Notes: generated by a model not told the origin, from the letters alone. A DNA stretch of 64,000 nt from Takakia lepidozioides (GCA_030704615.1 CM060733.1:68386001-68450000); one strand, 5' to 3'; shown: positions 20,904-33,452, counted from the first letter of the stretch. A program made the numbers and translations.

Positions 20904-23900
20904 GTGGAATTAAGAAATTACCTAAGCAGTCCACAGCCAATCAGGAGTGAGAATTATATGCAGGTGGTTCCCTCCAAGAAACAAGAACAAGAAATAGGAA
21001 GTGTTATGAGCGGAAGAGTCGGAGTGGCTCTGAATAGCCAAGGTCTCGACGGAAGGGGCAATCAAAACACTAGTTTTGTAACTATGGCAGATGTAACGGA
21101 TTACACACTTGCTTTACTTCTCACACAGTGGCGCAAGGACGGAAGCATTGAGAGTACATTTTCTCTCACTCGATACTTGCAAGCCCCACAGGCTTACACG
21201 CACTTACCTGTTCCATTCTGTGCCAACCATACCTTCATGCTCTGTGCCCTGCAAGCTTTCCTTCAGCTGTTTCAAACAAAGCCTTTTTGTTTGTCTAGAA
21301 TGAAGAGAGTGAGGGGAATGGAGGATATCAGGGTGAAGAGCACCACAATTCTGCAGAAGCAAACAATTGCAGCACCGCAGGCAGTACAGCTGCTAAGGGA
21401 GTTGCGATTGGAGGGGCTGCTACGCAAGGACTGGTCCTTGCATCATCGGCAGTATATGATTCAATTTCTTCATAACTTTGAGCCTCGGACGGGAGTTACT
21501 CAGTTGAGGGGAGTAGATATAGAAATTACTCCCTAGTACCTGCAGCAATTGTTTGATTTGCCATCAGGTCATGTGGATGTGGATGAGCACAGGGCAAGAT
21601 TGCAGATAGGGAATTTTTTCCAAGAAGGGAGTTTCTTTAAAACTCAGGGTTACGCTTATACCAAAGCCGAGTACCCAGGGCTTAGGGAAGTTGGCCAAAT
21701 ATTGAACGTTTTGTTTGCCATGAAACAGAACCAACAGTATTTGAGCAGGTCATTCACAGAGGAGATCCTGAAAGATTTGAGGGGAGAGGATGTCGCTTGG
21801 GCGGAGTTAATGTACAATAGACTGGTGGACGAGATGAAGAGGTTGCAGGGCACTGCTGCTAAGTCTCCGATCATTGTGTCTGGTCCAGTCATTGCCCAAA
21901 TCATTCTTGATTCTTGCATACTTGATACTCGGGAACGTAAGGAGATGGGAGTGTTTGAGGCATAAATCACTGCAATTGAAGAGCAGGGTTCTTCACATAG
22001 TGAAGGTGGACTGGCAGGGCAACACCGGTCTAAGAGACAGAGGCGGGGTATGACTGTAGTGGCGGATCCACTGGCTTCACGGAAACCGCATGATAATGTT
22101 TCCCAAGCTCTTGTGCAGGATGGGGCACAGCAGCACAGAGAGCTGTTATTATTGGAAGCACGGCCTTCGGAAAGGGAAGAGGAAGTCACTTCGATACCAC
22201 AGCCACCACAACCAATTGACTCAGTTGTTTTAGAGGTTCCACAGTTAGTACATGCTGTGACATCACCCCCAATTGCTCTGGAAGGAGAAAGGTTGGACAT
22301 TCCCACTACAGAGCAGGTCGTGGCCGAAATTGAGAAGGGTGACCTTCTCTATGAAAACTCTGGCTTGGTAGGGGAATCAATGGTTCCAGAGGTGCAGTGG
22401 TTGTCCAGGGAAAACCCTGCTGTGCATGTAATACCCACACCTGTGATGGAGGTACCAAGAGTAGAATATCAAGACACTGCAGCACCTGTGGAGGATGAGG
22501 TGGTTCAAGTCAGGGAGAACAGCAGCAAGTTCACCATGATGACCCTCAGCAGGCCATGCTTATGAGGTCCATAAGCAGGACACTTAATTTGTTGGGCACT
22601 TATGTGAAATCCCATGTTCCATCTACCCAATTGGCAGCTTTGAGGGAGGAACTCAGGAAGGAGTTTGAGGCTCGAATTGCCACTGAGTGTGCTAACAAGA
22701 TAGATGAGGAGGTCAATCTCAAGTTACAGCAAGAGTTGGAGGACACAAAGACTGCTTTGCAGTTGGCCAAGGGACATTTGATTGAAGCAGGCCTCGAGCT
22801 GGACCAGTTGCATGAAGCATATAAGCAACAGTTATACCAAATGTAGGTGAAGCATGAGGGCAAGTTGCAAGAAGTGAATGTACTACATACAGAGTTGCAG
22901 GCAGAACATGAGAAGATGACCATACAATGTGCTACACTCACAACTACTCTTGAGCAAACTGCATTAGAAGTTAACAGACAAGGGGAGAGATGTATGAAGG
23001 CAAAAGCAGAGATAATAGAGCAAGCGAAACTCATTGTTGATATGAAGAATACAATCTGTCGCAATGAGAATACTTTCAAACAATACAGACAGGTTGAGGC
23101 TGACCAGGAGAGGTACATCCTGGAGTTGCAACAAACAGTCATGGTCAATAGAAATGAACTCTCTGTGGCTAATAAGGCTTGGAAGGAAGCCAATAATCTG
23201 GCTGCTGCCTATGTGAGTTTGGTTGAACCTCATGCGAAGCGCATGGAGGCTTTACAGCAGCAGTTAGATGTGTACAGACTCACGGAGGAGCAGACTCTCA
23301 GGGGTGCCACACACGACTTGGTGGATAACCACCTTATGCAGGTCTGGTTAGCACAAGGGCCGGTGGAAGCAAAGCACCACGGAAGCTCACCCAGGGCGAG
23401 ATGAATGAGCTCAGACTACAGGTGCAGAACATTGCCACAACTACTATAGACAATGTCTATAGTAGGATAGCGGAGCTACAGGAAGATGTAGAAGGCCTGC
23501 AAACTCAGGTGGATGACCTGAGTTCAAATATTGACAAGAGAGTCTTTATACCTGAGGAGCAGCTGATGGCTACTTATTTACATGCCAGGACTCTAATTTT
23601 TCAGTTTTCTTCGCAAGGGGTGCAGGAGATGCCAGTGGTAGAAGGGCCAGTGGTACCAATACCACAGCAAGTGACTGTGAAGGTAGCTGACCCTGTTGTT
23701 ACTACAGCCACACCACAGCCTGAGGTATGGGGGGATGCTGCTTTTAACCCACCTAAGACTCCTGCTGCACGGGAGTACAGTCGGGCTATGAGTATGCCCT
23801 TCAACCAAATTCCCATTGTATTGGATTTGGCTTGGAAGGAATTTAGTCCTCCGCAGTCGTTGGCACATTACTACCAGATCATGCGCATTTGGCTGCCAGT

Positions 23901-24789
23901 GGCAACTAGGACTAAGGTTCTTCCGAACAATCGACCCATTGAGGATCATCACTTTGCGTGGTACTGGTCTGAAGCAGGTACCATGTTGAAGGAATTAATT
24001 GCCTTCCAAGTTGTACATGGGTACATTTATACCAAGACCAAGGAGGTATCAAGTATTGTCATGGGCTGTGGATTATATTATGCTGCTTGTTTTCTAGCAC
24101 GTTATCACATTGAGCAACAGAGGATGCAATCCCGATTTCTGAGTTATTCCAGTGGGGATCATTGGGTCTTACCTTCAGTGCCACCTCATATGTACCTATA
24201 TGATGCGAAAGTTATGATGCAGAAGGATTCCCAACTTCGTTCATGGTTTCATTCGGCTTGGAACAATTTGACAACACAGAAATTCGGCCCTGAGGATATT
24301 TTCTTTAAGGGACATGAGGCATGGAAATACTTACACTGTTCCAAAGTCATTGGCACATCTCTTACCTATATAGATAAGGAGTTGAGGACGTTCACTAATT
24401 TTGCTTGCCAGCGCTTACAACAAGTTGTACAATTTAAACTTCCAGATATGGTCGGACCACATTGTATGCCACACAGAATTCCACTTAAAGTTCGGTCGTT
24501 AAAACACCTAAGGGGAGACGAGGATTCTGATACTACTGTTTCTTCAGCGGACTCTTTTGACATGGCATAGGACTATGCACTTCAGATGGCAGAGAAGAAA
24601 CGACGGGGATCTCCTATGCCTGAGAGGTTACCTTGTTATCAGCCAAAGGAGGGTCAGACATTTCCAGGTAGTGCTCAATCATCTCCGTCAACCAGTGACA
24701 GGACTCGAGCTCGCACACGGAGTCCTTCACGAGACTCTCACCGTCAGAAGGGTGCTCGCTCACAAAGGTTTGCTAATCCCAAACAGTAA
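20904..24789 (+). pseudogene. post-pol ORF of element A: long coiled-coil protein
   Basis: Broken reading frame of about 1200 codons between the pol region and the 3' LTR, the position where Athila elements carry an extra (env-like) ORF. Segments: 20904-21536, 21549-21965 and 22050-22565 share one frame; 22556-22846 and 22847-23404 a second; 23401-24570 a third. The in-frame stops at 21534, 21963 and 22844 each differ from CAG or CAA by one C-to-T change. The middle (22620-23350) is a strong coiled coil (ALREELRKEFEARI ... ALQQQLDVYRL). The C-terminal ~390 residues look globular and aromatic-rich (PFNQIPIVLDLAWKEFSPP, HHFAWYWSEAGTMLKELIAF). I see no clear transmembrane or signal segment, so calling it an envelope would be unsupported. 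A short basic Ser/Arg-rich frame follows to 24789. Confidence 0.6.
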
Positions 24790-24809
24790 ACCGTGAGGAC
24801 ACGGCTTTT

Positions 24810-24824
24810 TGAGAGGGGGAGGGG
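24810..24824 (+). promoter_or_regulatory. polypurine tract of element A
   Basis: Purine run GAGAGGGGGAGGGG just before the 3' LTR start at 24829, the normal primer site for plus-strand DNA synthesis. It shows that the LTR at 24829 is the 3' LTR of the upstream internal region and not an unrelated solo LTR. Confidence 0.75.
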
Positions 24825-24828
24825 TAAA

Positions 24829-25835
24829 TGTTAGAGGGCTGCTTGGGACTTAGACGCTTTTACGGGTTCTGTGGGGTACCCTTAATTTGCGCAGACTGAG
24901 ACCAACAGGAGCCTTAGGGGTGGCAGCAGCAGGCTTTAGGGGGGTTATACAGCCCGATACAGCTTTACACAGCCAGTCACAGCCCGCCACAGCTTCGCAC
25001 AGTCCGACACAGCTTCGCACAGCCCGCCACAGCCCGACACAGCTTCGCACAACCAGTCACAGCCCGCCACAGCTTCGCACAGCCCGCCACAGCCCGACAC
25101 AGCTTCGCACAGCCAGTCACAGCCTGCCACAGCGTTGCACAGCCCGACACAGCTTTACACAGCCAGTCACAGCTCGGCACAGCTTGACACAGCCTTTCAC
25201 AGTACATGGGGAACAGTTATCATTGACAGGGAACGATTGTGAGGGAACAACATCTGCAGAGGGAACGTGTTACTTCAGGGATGACGGTTAGTTAGTTAGG
25301 TGGTTAGAACAGCTTGCGGGCGGATAAGGAGAGCGGCAACGGAAAGAGGAGGGCACTTCACGGGGAGCGCTTCTGGGTCATGCATGAGAGGAGATCAGGC
25401 GGAGAGGAAGAACGAGAGCACGGAGAAGCAGGAGAGATGAACAGTAGATGCTTGTTACATGCAAAGCTGTAGTGATACTGTAGGGCGGATTAGTGTCACC
25501 ATGGCATTGGCCTTATACTGATAAATCATAATTTGATACTTATTCGATACAATCGCACTGCGTAGTGAGACATGAATGAAGCTGTGGAATGAATGCATGA
25601 TTAACTGGAAATTAGTAGATACTGAAGCAATCTGATGCTTCAGTATACACGTTAAGGTAAATTGATAACATGAAGGCGAGAAGGAATACAAATAGGACGC
25701 ACAACCATGATACACTAGCTGCAGGTCATGACTGATTGTTCTGAGCGGGCTGAGTGCTTAGAGATATCCAACTCTTCTATCTTGGAGTTTCCACCTCGGA
25801 TAACGAAGAAATGGGTGAGTAAAAGCCGCTCGACA
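24829..25835 (+). mobile_element. 3' LTR of element A
   Basis: Begins TGTTAGAGGGCTGCTTGGG and ends CGCTCGACA. It is about 1007 bp and matches the 5' LTR of element B at 54189-55206. Contains a 10-bp-period tandem tract of AGCYYGCCAC/AGCTTCGCAC type words (about 24960-25200). An ATG at 25728 opens the same leader frame (MTDCSERAE...) that in element B runs from the LTR into the internal region. The outer flank is CTTTG followed by the interrupted transposase copy. Confidence 0.9.
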
Positions 25836-25840
25836 CTTTG

Positions 25841-28572
25841 TTGCCATCAACGAAAAGTCCGTACAATTACAAGTCGGCTCCACTCCGATTGTAATTGTGT
25901 ATACGTCGTCGTGTACAGCTGAGCCGGCCATTGCCATCCAATAAACACACCCAAGGCCGGGTGTGGGTACGTCTCGGGAGCTCTGAATAGTACAAGCCAT
26001 CCCAAAATGGCAATCCGAGTCTCATTCAACTTGTTGGGAGGGTGTCGTCTCTTCACTCTTCCAAATTGCATTGTGGGATATGCAGAAATGTCCAATCCGT
26101 CTCTACTGGACCTCGCAGTCTGCAATGGCTGGGTCTGAGGAACTGAAAATGGGTGGGTCGGGACGTCTGTGCGTTGCACCATTATCCTGCTGCAGAAAGA
26201 GCATCCGCCTCATTTCTGAGAGAGGTTGCAACCCGGTGCAACAGGCCAGACGCCGGGAAGCTCCGGCATTCCCTGAATGCCGTACTTGGGCTTGCCAAAT
26301 ACACAAGTCATTATGTCGTGCCTACAGAACCAAAACGTCTGCATTGTGGCGTGAGAAAATCTGGGAGTCATAAACCTGGCGCTGAAACAAGGTGCAGGTA
26401 CAGCACTGTGTGGGTTCCTCCGAATCATCTCACCGTAGCGTGCTCTCGTATCCACCCGGATGGCGCAGCACTTCCCTCGAAATGCCGGCATTGTCCTTGC
26501 AATTCTCCACTGTGACTCCGACACTCTTGTCTCGACAATGGGTATGTTGTACTGCGTGACAACAGATGGCTCGTTATGTTCCTCGGGCACGTGCCCTGTG
26601 CTCAAAGGAGATGGCGATCTTGAACGTGCAGGGCTTGCGGTGTTGGACGAGACATCCTCAGGCAACATTACGGGACCACAAGGGAGCGTGCGAATATTGT
26701 CAGCTCGCTAGGAATCCTCTTCTCCGCCAGGTGGCTCGTCAAGTCGTCGTCTCACTGGACAGGTGTGAACATCTCCTTCCAAATGTTGGCCTCTTCGAAG
26801 CAATGGCGTGTCTTGAAGGCCCTCTCGCAAGGCTGCTGCCCACTTCCGAGGATTCTTGGATTTGGATGCAGTCCACATCAGCATTTCCTGCCTATCCGGC
26901 CCCAAACCCCACTGTTTCCCTTTCAAGAACTCGTTGTACATGGATTGCTACATAATTGACCTCACAATGTCCTCCGTTGTGGCAGTGAGGATGTCCACCA
27001 TACGCGCCGCAGAGGAGGCACGCCATGAAGAATGTACTGATTCGGCCATGTTTGTTTGTCGGCATGTCGGTGTCGGAGTCCAGACACATTTCCTGCAGAT
27101 GCACATTCTTAGGTTAGAAGCAAGTTACAAATCATGACTACCATAATATTGAACGGAACATGAAATCGTCCAACTCACCTCCCGCATATAATCGCCGAAC
27201 TGGAGGAAACGATAATGCCATCATGTAAGCCAACTGACCATTGCTCCCTCGTTTGATTTCTTTATAGCACTTGACGTTGTCCACCAAGCTCGTATACATG
27301 CAAACTCTATCTCTGCATCATCCAAGGTGGGAGCACGCTTCCACGCAAGACACATGGAACGGTGGTCCTCTCTGAATTCTGGCGCCACGAGCCTGGTTAT
27401 GTACTGCGACAAGCTTTGCAGAAAATGGAACCCACAAGATCTCTCATTGTCTTCCATTGGAACATTCGGGTCTTCCCAGTACACCCTTCGAACGGCAGCC
27501 CAATTTGCTTGTGGGTTGTCCGCCATGAAACCACGAAAATTCAGCGGGGGCAATCCCGCCTTGGCCATTTGTTCGTTTATTCCCTGCCAAAGAAGCATCT
27601 CTGATTGTGTGTCCTCCCCTTTCATCTCACAAATATAAATTGTCATTAGCATCCTGCAGTGGGGGTCGTAGACATGTGCACCCATTGTCATCCACTAGTG
27701 GTTTGTAATGCGCTTGATATGGTCGAACATGACCCAACTGTTTGACAAGTCTCCACTCGTCATCCGGTGGACCAGATCCACGCCGCTGCCAGGCCCACAC
27801 GTCGACACTTTGAATACGAAACAACGATCTGCCTCAGTCCCTTGTCCTGGAGACCGACTTCCATGAATGTAGTCATATCCACATTGTCGCTTCACCTCCA
27901 GAATGGACTACATATCTGAGCCTCGCCCAATTTTCTGTTTGCAGGAAACAATGTGGTTTTGGACATTCGATGAACAGACGTGGGACACTGACTCCAGCAA
28001 TGCCTCCATTTCCTTCTCATCGAGAGGAACTCTGTTGGATTTTGGAAGTGCCTGGTAGGCTATAATGGGCGCCCATTGTACTGCGCAGTACCACCCTGGC
28101 ACCCTCTTCCGACATTATTCTGCCCAATGCCATCTTATGGACGGCCTACAGCTGTATCTGTTTCAGTTTGGCACCAGGTCTCAACTTAACCTCCTCCTGA
28201 ATGAGCTGCTCTGCCTCCTGGGCAGCCTCCCGCGAGTTCCCCCTCGTCAATTTGTGACAATGCACACAAACGTGTATGCAAGCTCGTGTGAGGTCAGGCA
28301 AAAGGTGGCACATATAATACTGCTTGGCATTACAAACAGACATGCAATGCGGTGGTTCTTTGCAATGCGCGCACTTAAATGTGGAATTTGGAACATTTTC
28401 CTGAGCTCAAAATGGTTGATGAGCTATGCCTGTCCAATCCGTCTCATTCCTGTGACCTCGGGATTTAAAGTGGAAGCAAGTTGGGGAGAAACACCGCAGC
28501 ACGCCCGCACATAGAACGTAGCGTACCCGCACACCATCGAGCATCTTCATGCTGGTGGTTCTGGTGACGCAC
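25841..28572 (-). pseudogene. second transposase copy, C-terminal part (split by LTR insertion and inversion)
   Basis: Homologue of the 16460-19947 gene, read right to left: CVTRTTSMKMLDGVRVRYVL at 28567, Cys/His block to 28140, DDE-like core (WVMFDHIKRITNH, FRGFMADNPQANWAAVRRVYW, CGFHFLQSLSQY) at 27750-27250, LDSDTDMPTNKHGR near 27080, FLKGKQWGLGPDRQEML near 26930, LPEDVSSNTASPARSRSPSP near 26660, and the start of the SWIM motif (EPTCNCTDFSLMATK) at about 25880-25842, where the 3' LTR of element A begins. Many stops and shifts. The matching 5' half is on the plus strand at 36872-37628. The last SWIM residues should lie beyond element A, left of the window. Confidence 0.8.
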
Positions 28573-28729
28573 TGTCGCGGCCCTTTGCCTTGAGGGCAGG
28601 GGGTCGGGACACAAGAGGGGCTGCCCCTGTGGTGGGGGCAGTGGCAGCGATAGGTATAGGGGGCTGAAGCACCCTTGAGTGCCCAAGGCACTCAAGGAGG
28701 CGGAGGCGCTCACTAGGTGGAGCCCCGCA
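28573..28729 (+). mobile_element. R1 LTR fragment, first ~157 bp
   Basis: Begins TGTCGCGGCC and stops abruptly after GGAGCCCCGCA. The preceding five bases are CGCAC, the reverse complement of the GTGCG that flanks the LTR at 37629. With 42105-42661 (557 bp) it adds up to about 714 bp, close to the 724 bp of the intact LTR at 37629-38352. It is the outer end of the R1 element's right LTR, moved here by inversion. Confidence 0.85.
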
Positions 28730-29815
28730 TTACGACGTTTTTTATCCACCATCTCTTTCCACCGGCCTTTCCAAAATGACCCGGGTGGACGCACGGGTGG
28801 AGGTCTCCTCTCCATGGTTCCATCAAATAATTTCTTGCCTCTTGTTCTCCATGGATGGTCGAGAGGTAGAAATTTCCGGTAGTTGGGATAGATCATTTTC
28901 CCGACATTCTTCGAATGCTTTGCATCAAGGTTATCCGGCCCACAACATGAACATCCTGCGTATCCCTTTGTGCTTAGTCCCGAACAAACTAAAAGCCCTG
29001 CACAAAACCATGAATTTAGTTTGGATTTAACATTATGCGCCTCGTATTTCAATAAACCTTGTAAACATGAACTGCTAAAGAAAAATCATGACGAGTACGT
29101 ACAAACACATGGTATACAGAAGAAATATTAACATTATAGATAATATCAAATTAAGTTGTACCTGGATAGTCATGCCTTGTCCATAGCAAAAGCCCTCGCA
29201 AGAGAAAAGAACGTTGGCCAGTGGGTGCCGATGCATCATAAGTTGGAACTCCATTCCATAAAAGCTTCAGTTCGTCAACCAATGGACGCATATACACATC
29301 CATGTCCTTCACTTGTTTTTTCCCTACAACACAAGTTATTTACGATACATATCAGATCGTTTCAAGTACAAACAAAACAAATCATCTTAGTTACATATAT
29401 ATTCGACATTTTACTACCACGTACATCGTAAAGCAACAAGAAAGAGTTGTGTTATTCACCTGGCACAATGGCAGCCAACATAATATGGCCCTTCATGATA
29501 GCAAGATAGGGAGGGATGTTATAATTAACCAGTGTCAAATGCCAAGTTGAATGGCTATTGGACTGGACTGAGAATGGATTGACACCGTCCATAGACAAGC
29601 CGAGACGGACATGTCTAGGATCTTCCTTCAGAAAAAGCCATTTCTCCTCGGTGTGTTTCCATGCTTGAGAATCATGGGGGCCACACACCTTTCCCGGGGG
29701 GCTTCGATGTGTCGCATGCCACTTCATGAGTTGTGTGAAGGATGGACTCCGAAATTGTGCTTTCAAGCGTGGGATGATTGGAAAATAATGCATTTCCTAA
29801 CCCCACCCACAAGCA
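28730..29815 (-). pseudogene. CACTA (En/Spm) TNP2 transposase, 5' half
   Basis: Transposase_21/TNP2-type protein, read right to left. Exon 29802-29452: MHYFPIIPRLKAQF, LMKWHATH, DPRHVRLGLSMDGVNPF, HSTWHLTLVNYNIPPYL, IMLAAIVPGE. Exon near 29330-29160: GKKQVKDMDVYMRPLVDELK followed by WNGVPTYDAS-like sequence. Exon near 29000-28731: LLVCSGLSTKGYAGCSCCG, KMIYPNYRKFLPLDHPWR and WKEMVDKKRR. GT-AG-like introns separate them. The coding sequence ends abruptly at the LTR fragment (28729). Its continuation is on the plus strand at 42662. N-terminal exons are not visible. Confidence 0.85.
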
Positions 29816-30357
29816 ATATGACAAAATCAACTTCATGTTTATATTTCCATATACTCTCATATTACACATACATACATATGAATTGCACAACATACGAATT
29901 GAGAACAATCTGCTACCTTGAACCGTAAACCCTAAATTACACTGACATCACCTATAACAATGTCAATGAATATTTGATTTGCCTATTCCTTGCATATTTC
30001 ATGCATCATATATTTATTCTTCTGTATGTACTAACATTTATGAAACGCAAAATTATTCGGGCAATATCAGAACCTTCAAAACCCAAAACCATGTAAGGGG
30101 AAAACAGGTGATGAGAAACACACTTGGATTTTGTAAGTACAGTATAGAATGTGCGGAGAAGGAGACAACAAGGAAAGAGGCGAGACAAACTGGATGAACA
30201 GTGGAAGGGAATGAACGGAAGTAAAGAAGGATGAACGTGGATGAGTGAGGAGAAGGATGAAGGTCTTGGTTCATTTCGTGGATCAGGATGGATGTAGCAT
30301 GAACAGTCAGAAGCAGGAACCAAAACAAAGGGTGGATACTTTGACCGACTTAATCGG
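29816..30357. other. no gene recognised
   Basis: AT-rich, with no coding signal I trust. It may include TNP2 upstream intron sequence (minus strand) and the edge of the next retroelement fragment. Confidence 0.3.
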
Positions 30358-31619
30358 TTGTTTGTCAAAGGGCAAATTCCTGAGTTAGAACAACGTCGAA
30401 GGTTTATGGGGGGTCTTAGGCATGAGATAATGAAGCTGATGCTAGGAACCCGATTTCAGAGTGTGCAGTGGAAACCGCCATGGATGTGGAGAGAGGATTA
30501 TCCAAGATTGGAGAAACACCCTTCAAACCTTTGGACGGGGAAGACGTAGCAGAGGTTTTGGTGACTGGGCAGGTTGATCAGCGTGTAGATGCTTTGAATC
30601 TAACACTAAGTAAGAAGAATGTATACACGGAAGATTCTGGTAGTCAAACTCCAATTCGTGGAATTTGGTTGTGTAACCTCTGCCAGCAGGAGGGTCATGT
30701 GGCTGCATACTGTCCAACATAGAAGACTCCAATGAAATGTGCAAAATGCAATCATTATGGTCACCGGACAGAAACTTGTGGAATCAGATGTACCTTTTGC
30801 AAGGTTCTAGGGCACTTCGAACCAGACTGTAGGTTGAAAAAGGAACAAGGTGCAAATGCATTACCTTCTAACAATCTGCTTGAGATTATGTGTGACGATG
30901 AAGATGCAGTCTTGGAACAGCTGAATCAGTTAATATCACATCACGAGATCAAAGAGATACGTCGACTTCCCAAGGTGCGAACACCGGTGGCAACCCCAAA
31001 TCTCAAGGGAGGTCCTAATCTACAAGGCGAAGACATGGCTTCATCACAGGAAGAAGTGCCAGAGGAACAAACGAGACCCTCGGGGCAATTCCTCTTCCCA
31101 AGAAGATCTGAGAAATACCGAGAATCTGAGACAGAAAGATCAAAAATACTGAATCATTTCTACAAAGTACGTATATCCATGTCACCAATGGAGGTCATCA
31201 TGCACGTGTCAGGAGAGTTCGAAAAACTGAAGAGCCTGGTCAAGGTAGTGGAGAAGAGCAAAATGGGCGCTTTTCCAGCCAACCGAGTTCAACAAGAGGT
31301 AAAACTGACACCTGAAACTAGCCACAAGGATATGGAAGCTATCTCTTATGCATTCACAGGCAAAGTAAAGGCTTTGCATGCTCTGGTAACCATTGGAAAC
31401 TTCTAAGTAATGGGCCAGATGTCGGGCAATGATCTCCGAGATAGCAGCAACAACAGTAAGGGATTTGGGACTCATGGGCTGGGTGTTAACAGATCGAGAC
31501 ATGTCGTATAGGGTGGCCTCAGGTGCGGTAGAAACAGCAATGGGTGTGCTCGACAATTTGAAGGTCACTGTTGGAAAACTGACTAACATGATCACTTTCA
31601 TGGTAGTAGTGGATTATTA
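30358..31619 (+). pseudogene. gag-protease fragment of a third Ty3/gypsy-type element
   Basis: The gag end is followed by three CCHC knuckles: LCNLCQQEGHVAAYC (30670-30716), CAKCNHYGHRTETC and CTFCKVLGHFEPDC (30738-30830). Then comes a linker and a protease-like stretch (ALVTIGNF at 31381, ISEIAATTVRDLGLMGWVL at 31429, up to FMVVVDY at 31617). In-frame stops at 30721 and 31404 and frame changes show decay. It differs from elements A/B and R1. No LTR could be assigned. Confidence 0.7.
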
Positions 31620-32045
31620 AGCTAGGTACTGTTTTGGCCTTAAATAGGAGTTGGGTTTTATGGGTAAGGCCTCAGTGGCTGTTAGGTTCTAAGGAAGAGG
31701 AGGCCCTGATTTTTAAGATGGCAGCCTGATAAGGCATTGACATGCCTCTTTCAGGCCTGAATCTGGTGTGGAATGGAGCATAGTGAGGTTTATTTCCAAA
31801 CCCTGGCATAAGCCTCCTAGAAAACAGTGTTGGTAAGCTTTACTAGACTTTTGCCAGAGATTATTAACCTTGTCTTGCCATCAGAGCAGTTACCTGCAAT
31901 GTATGGCTTATTTTTTGGCCAAGTGGGCTTGGTCTTGGGCACTCAAGGTGTGTGTGTGTCCATGTCTTGAATCTGTAATATGGCAGGCCGTTCTTCCATG
32001 CCAAGATGCCTTGCATGATGCATGTCTTGGGGCAATTAAGAATGG
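31620..32045. other. non-coding insert between retroelement fragments
   Basis: No gene seen. It separates the protease and RT fragments where the first half of RT should lie, so it replaces or interrupts that region. Confidence 0.3.
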
Positions 32046-32051
32046 TATAGA

Positions 32052-32877
32052 ATGAGGCTGCAATCTTGCTACATTGATGACATCATCATCTTTAGTGCCA
32101 CGGTTGAGGAGCACGAGAGACACCTTCAGGTGGTGTTTGAGCGCTTGAGGGCGCATGGATTGAAATTGCACCCTGGAAAGTGCAAGTTCTTCCACGATCA
32201 GATTGAGTATCTGGGCCACATTTTATACCCTGGAGGATTGGGTGTTCAACAGACAAAGGTGGAGGCCATTACACGCATTCCACGCCCCATAGATGTAAGC
32301 AGAGTTCGTGCTTTCATGGGGTTGGCAAACTACTATCGACGGTTTGTCAAGGGATTTAGTTGCATTGCAAAGGCTCTTACCAAGTTGACCTAGGTGGGTC
32401 AGGAGTGGCAGTGGGAGGAGGAGCAGGAGGAAGCCTTTGAGGAACTCAAGGCTCGATTGACTTCTGCGCCTATTCTGAGGCGGCCTATTCGGGGGCGGCC
32501 TTTCCAGCTACATACGGATTGGAGTATGTTGCGGATTGGAGCAGTGAGCACTCACACAGGTGGATGATGAGGGAAGAGAGTTTGTAGTGGCATATGCTAG
32601 CCGCTCGAACAATGATGCTGAGGCAAAGTATAGCTCATATGAAGGAGAGTGTCTAGTTGTAGTATGGGCAGTGGCACATTTCAGATGCTATCTCTATGGC
32701 AATCTCTTCACCCTTGTCACGGATCACCAACCATTGAAGTGGTTGATGGAGTCAGACAAGCTTACAAGGAAGTTTGCACGGTGGGCACTTATGCTTCAAG
32801 AGTACAACTTTCAGGTTGTGCATCAAGCCAGAATTGTCAACCGGGATGCGGATGGATTGAGTCCCATGCACAAGTGA
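32052..32877 (+). pseudogene. RT-RNase H fragment of the third Ty3/gypsy-type element
   Basis: The RT half starts at the catalytic block (YIDDIIIFS) and runs through HLQVVFERLRAHGLKLHPGK, EYLGHILYPGG and FMGLANYYRRFVKGF to a stop at 32391. The RNase H-like part is split: FEELKARLTSAPILRRP and the LHTDWS region (catalytic D) at 32430-32550, then FVVAYASRSNNDAEAKYSSY, ECLVVVWAVAHFRCYLYG, DHQPLKWLM and IVNRDADGLS at 32560-32877. Typical of non-Athila Ty3/gypsy elements. Fingers and most of the palm are missing. Confidence 0.8.
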
Positions 32878-33129
32878 GCTTGATGATACAGGAGCTCGTT
32901 GGTATGGTGAGACCGACGAGGAGATGGTGCCAGGATGGCACGCATCTGTTCTTTTTGTGAATTCTAGCAATGGGAGCTCAAGCTGGTCCATCCCATGTGA
33001 TTGGTCATGGAGATAGTATGCATGACGATCCAGAGATCAGTGCGGAACTTGGTGGTGCTAAGGACGTGCATGAAGATGCAACAGTGTTGGCCTATCTTCG
33101 TGCGAGGAGACAACAGCCAGTGTGACTGC

Positions 33130-33452
33130 CAAGGAGAGAGATCGGATCCTACAACGAGCCAAGAGGTTCAAGTGGGAGGGGACTCACCTACTCCGAGTAT
33201 GGGAGGATGGACGAGTGAGGATTGTGCCTCATCCAACACAACGAGCGCGATTGGTACGTCATGCCCATGAGGAATTTTGGCGTGCGACGCACTCATAGTT
33301 TGCTGCAAGAGCAGTATTGGTGGCGGGGCATGCATACGAATGTGCAGCAGTTAGTGGCAAGGTGCATGGTGTATGATAGAGTGCGGGCTTCCTTTAATGC
33401 ACCTACTCCACAGTTGCATCCTTTACCCATTATGGGTTTGGGCTATCGTTGA
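33130..33452 (+). pseudogene. integrase zinc-domain fragment
   Basis: Reads LLRVWEDGRVRIVPHPTQRA then LVRHAHEEFW, HSLLQEQYWWRGM and VARCMVYD, the HHCC domain of a Ty3/gypsy integrase. The second Cys of the CxxC pair is Tyr. No catalytic core follows. Confidence 0.65.

Noticed and set aside
20904-24570. A viral-type envelope protein in element A
   Set aside because: The position fits, but no signal peptide, membrane anchor or cleavage motif is visible; only a coiled coil and an unknown globular part.
24887-25291. A repetitive protein (HSPTQLRTA repeats) at 24887-25291 and 54282-54650
   Set aside because: Translation of the ~10-bp CACAG tandem tract of the Athila-like LTR; not a gene.
24829-25835. 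An independent solo LTR
   Set aside because: A polypurine tract and a long post-pol frame directly precede it, so it is better read as the 3' LTR of element A.
28465-29052. A single 195-codon protein joining TNP2 to an Ala/Ser/Pro-rich tail
   Set aside because: The tail is antisense LTR sequence; the join is the inversion breakpoint at about 28730.
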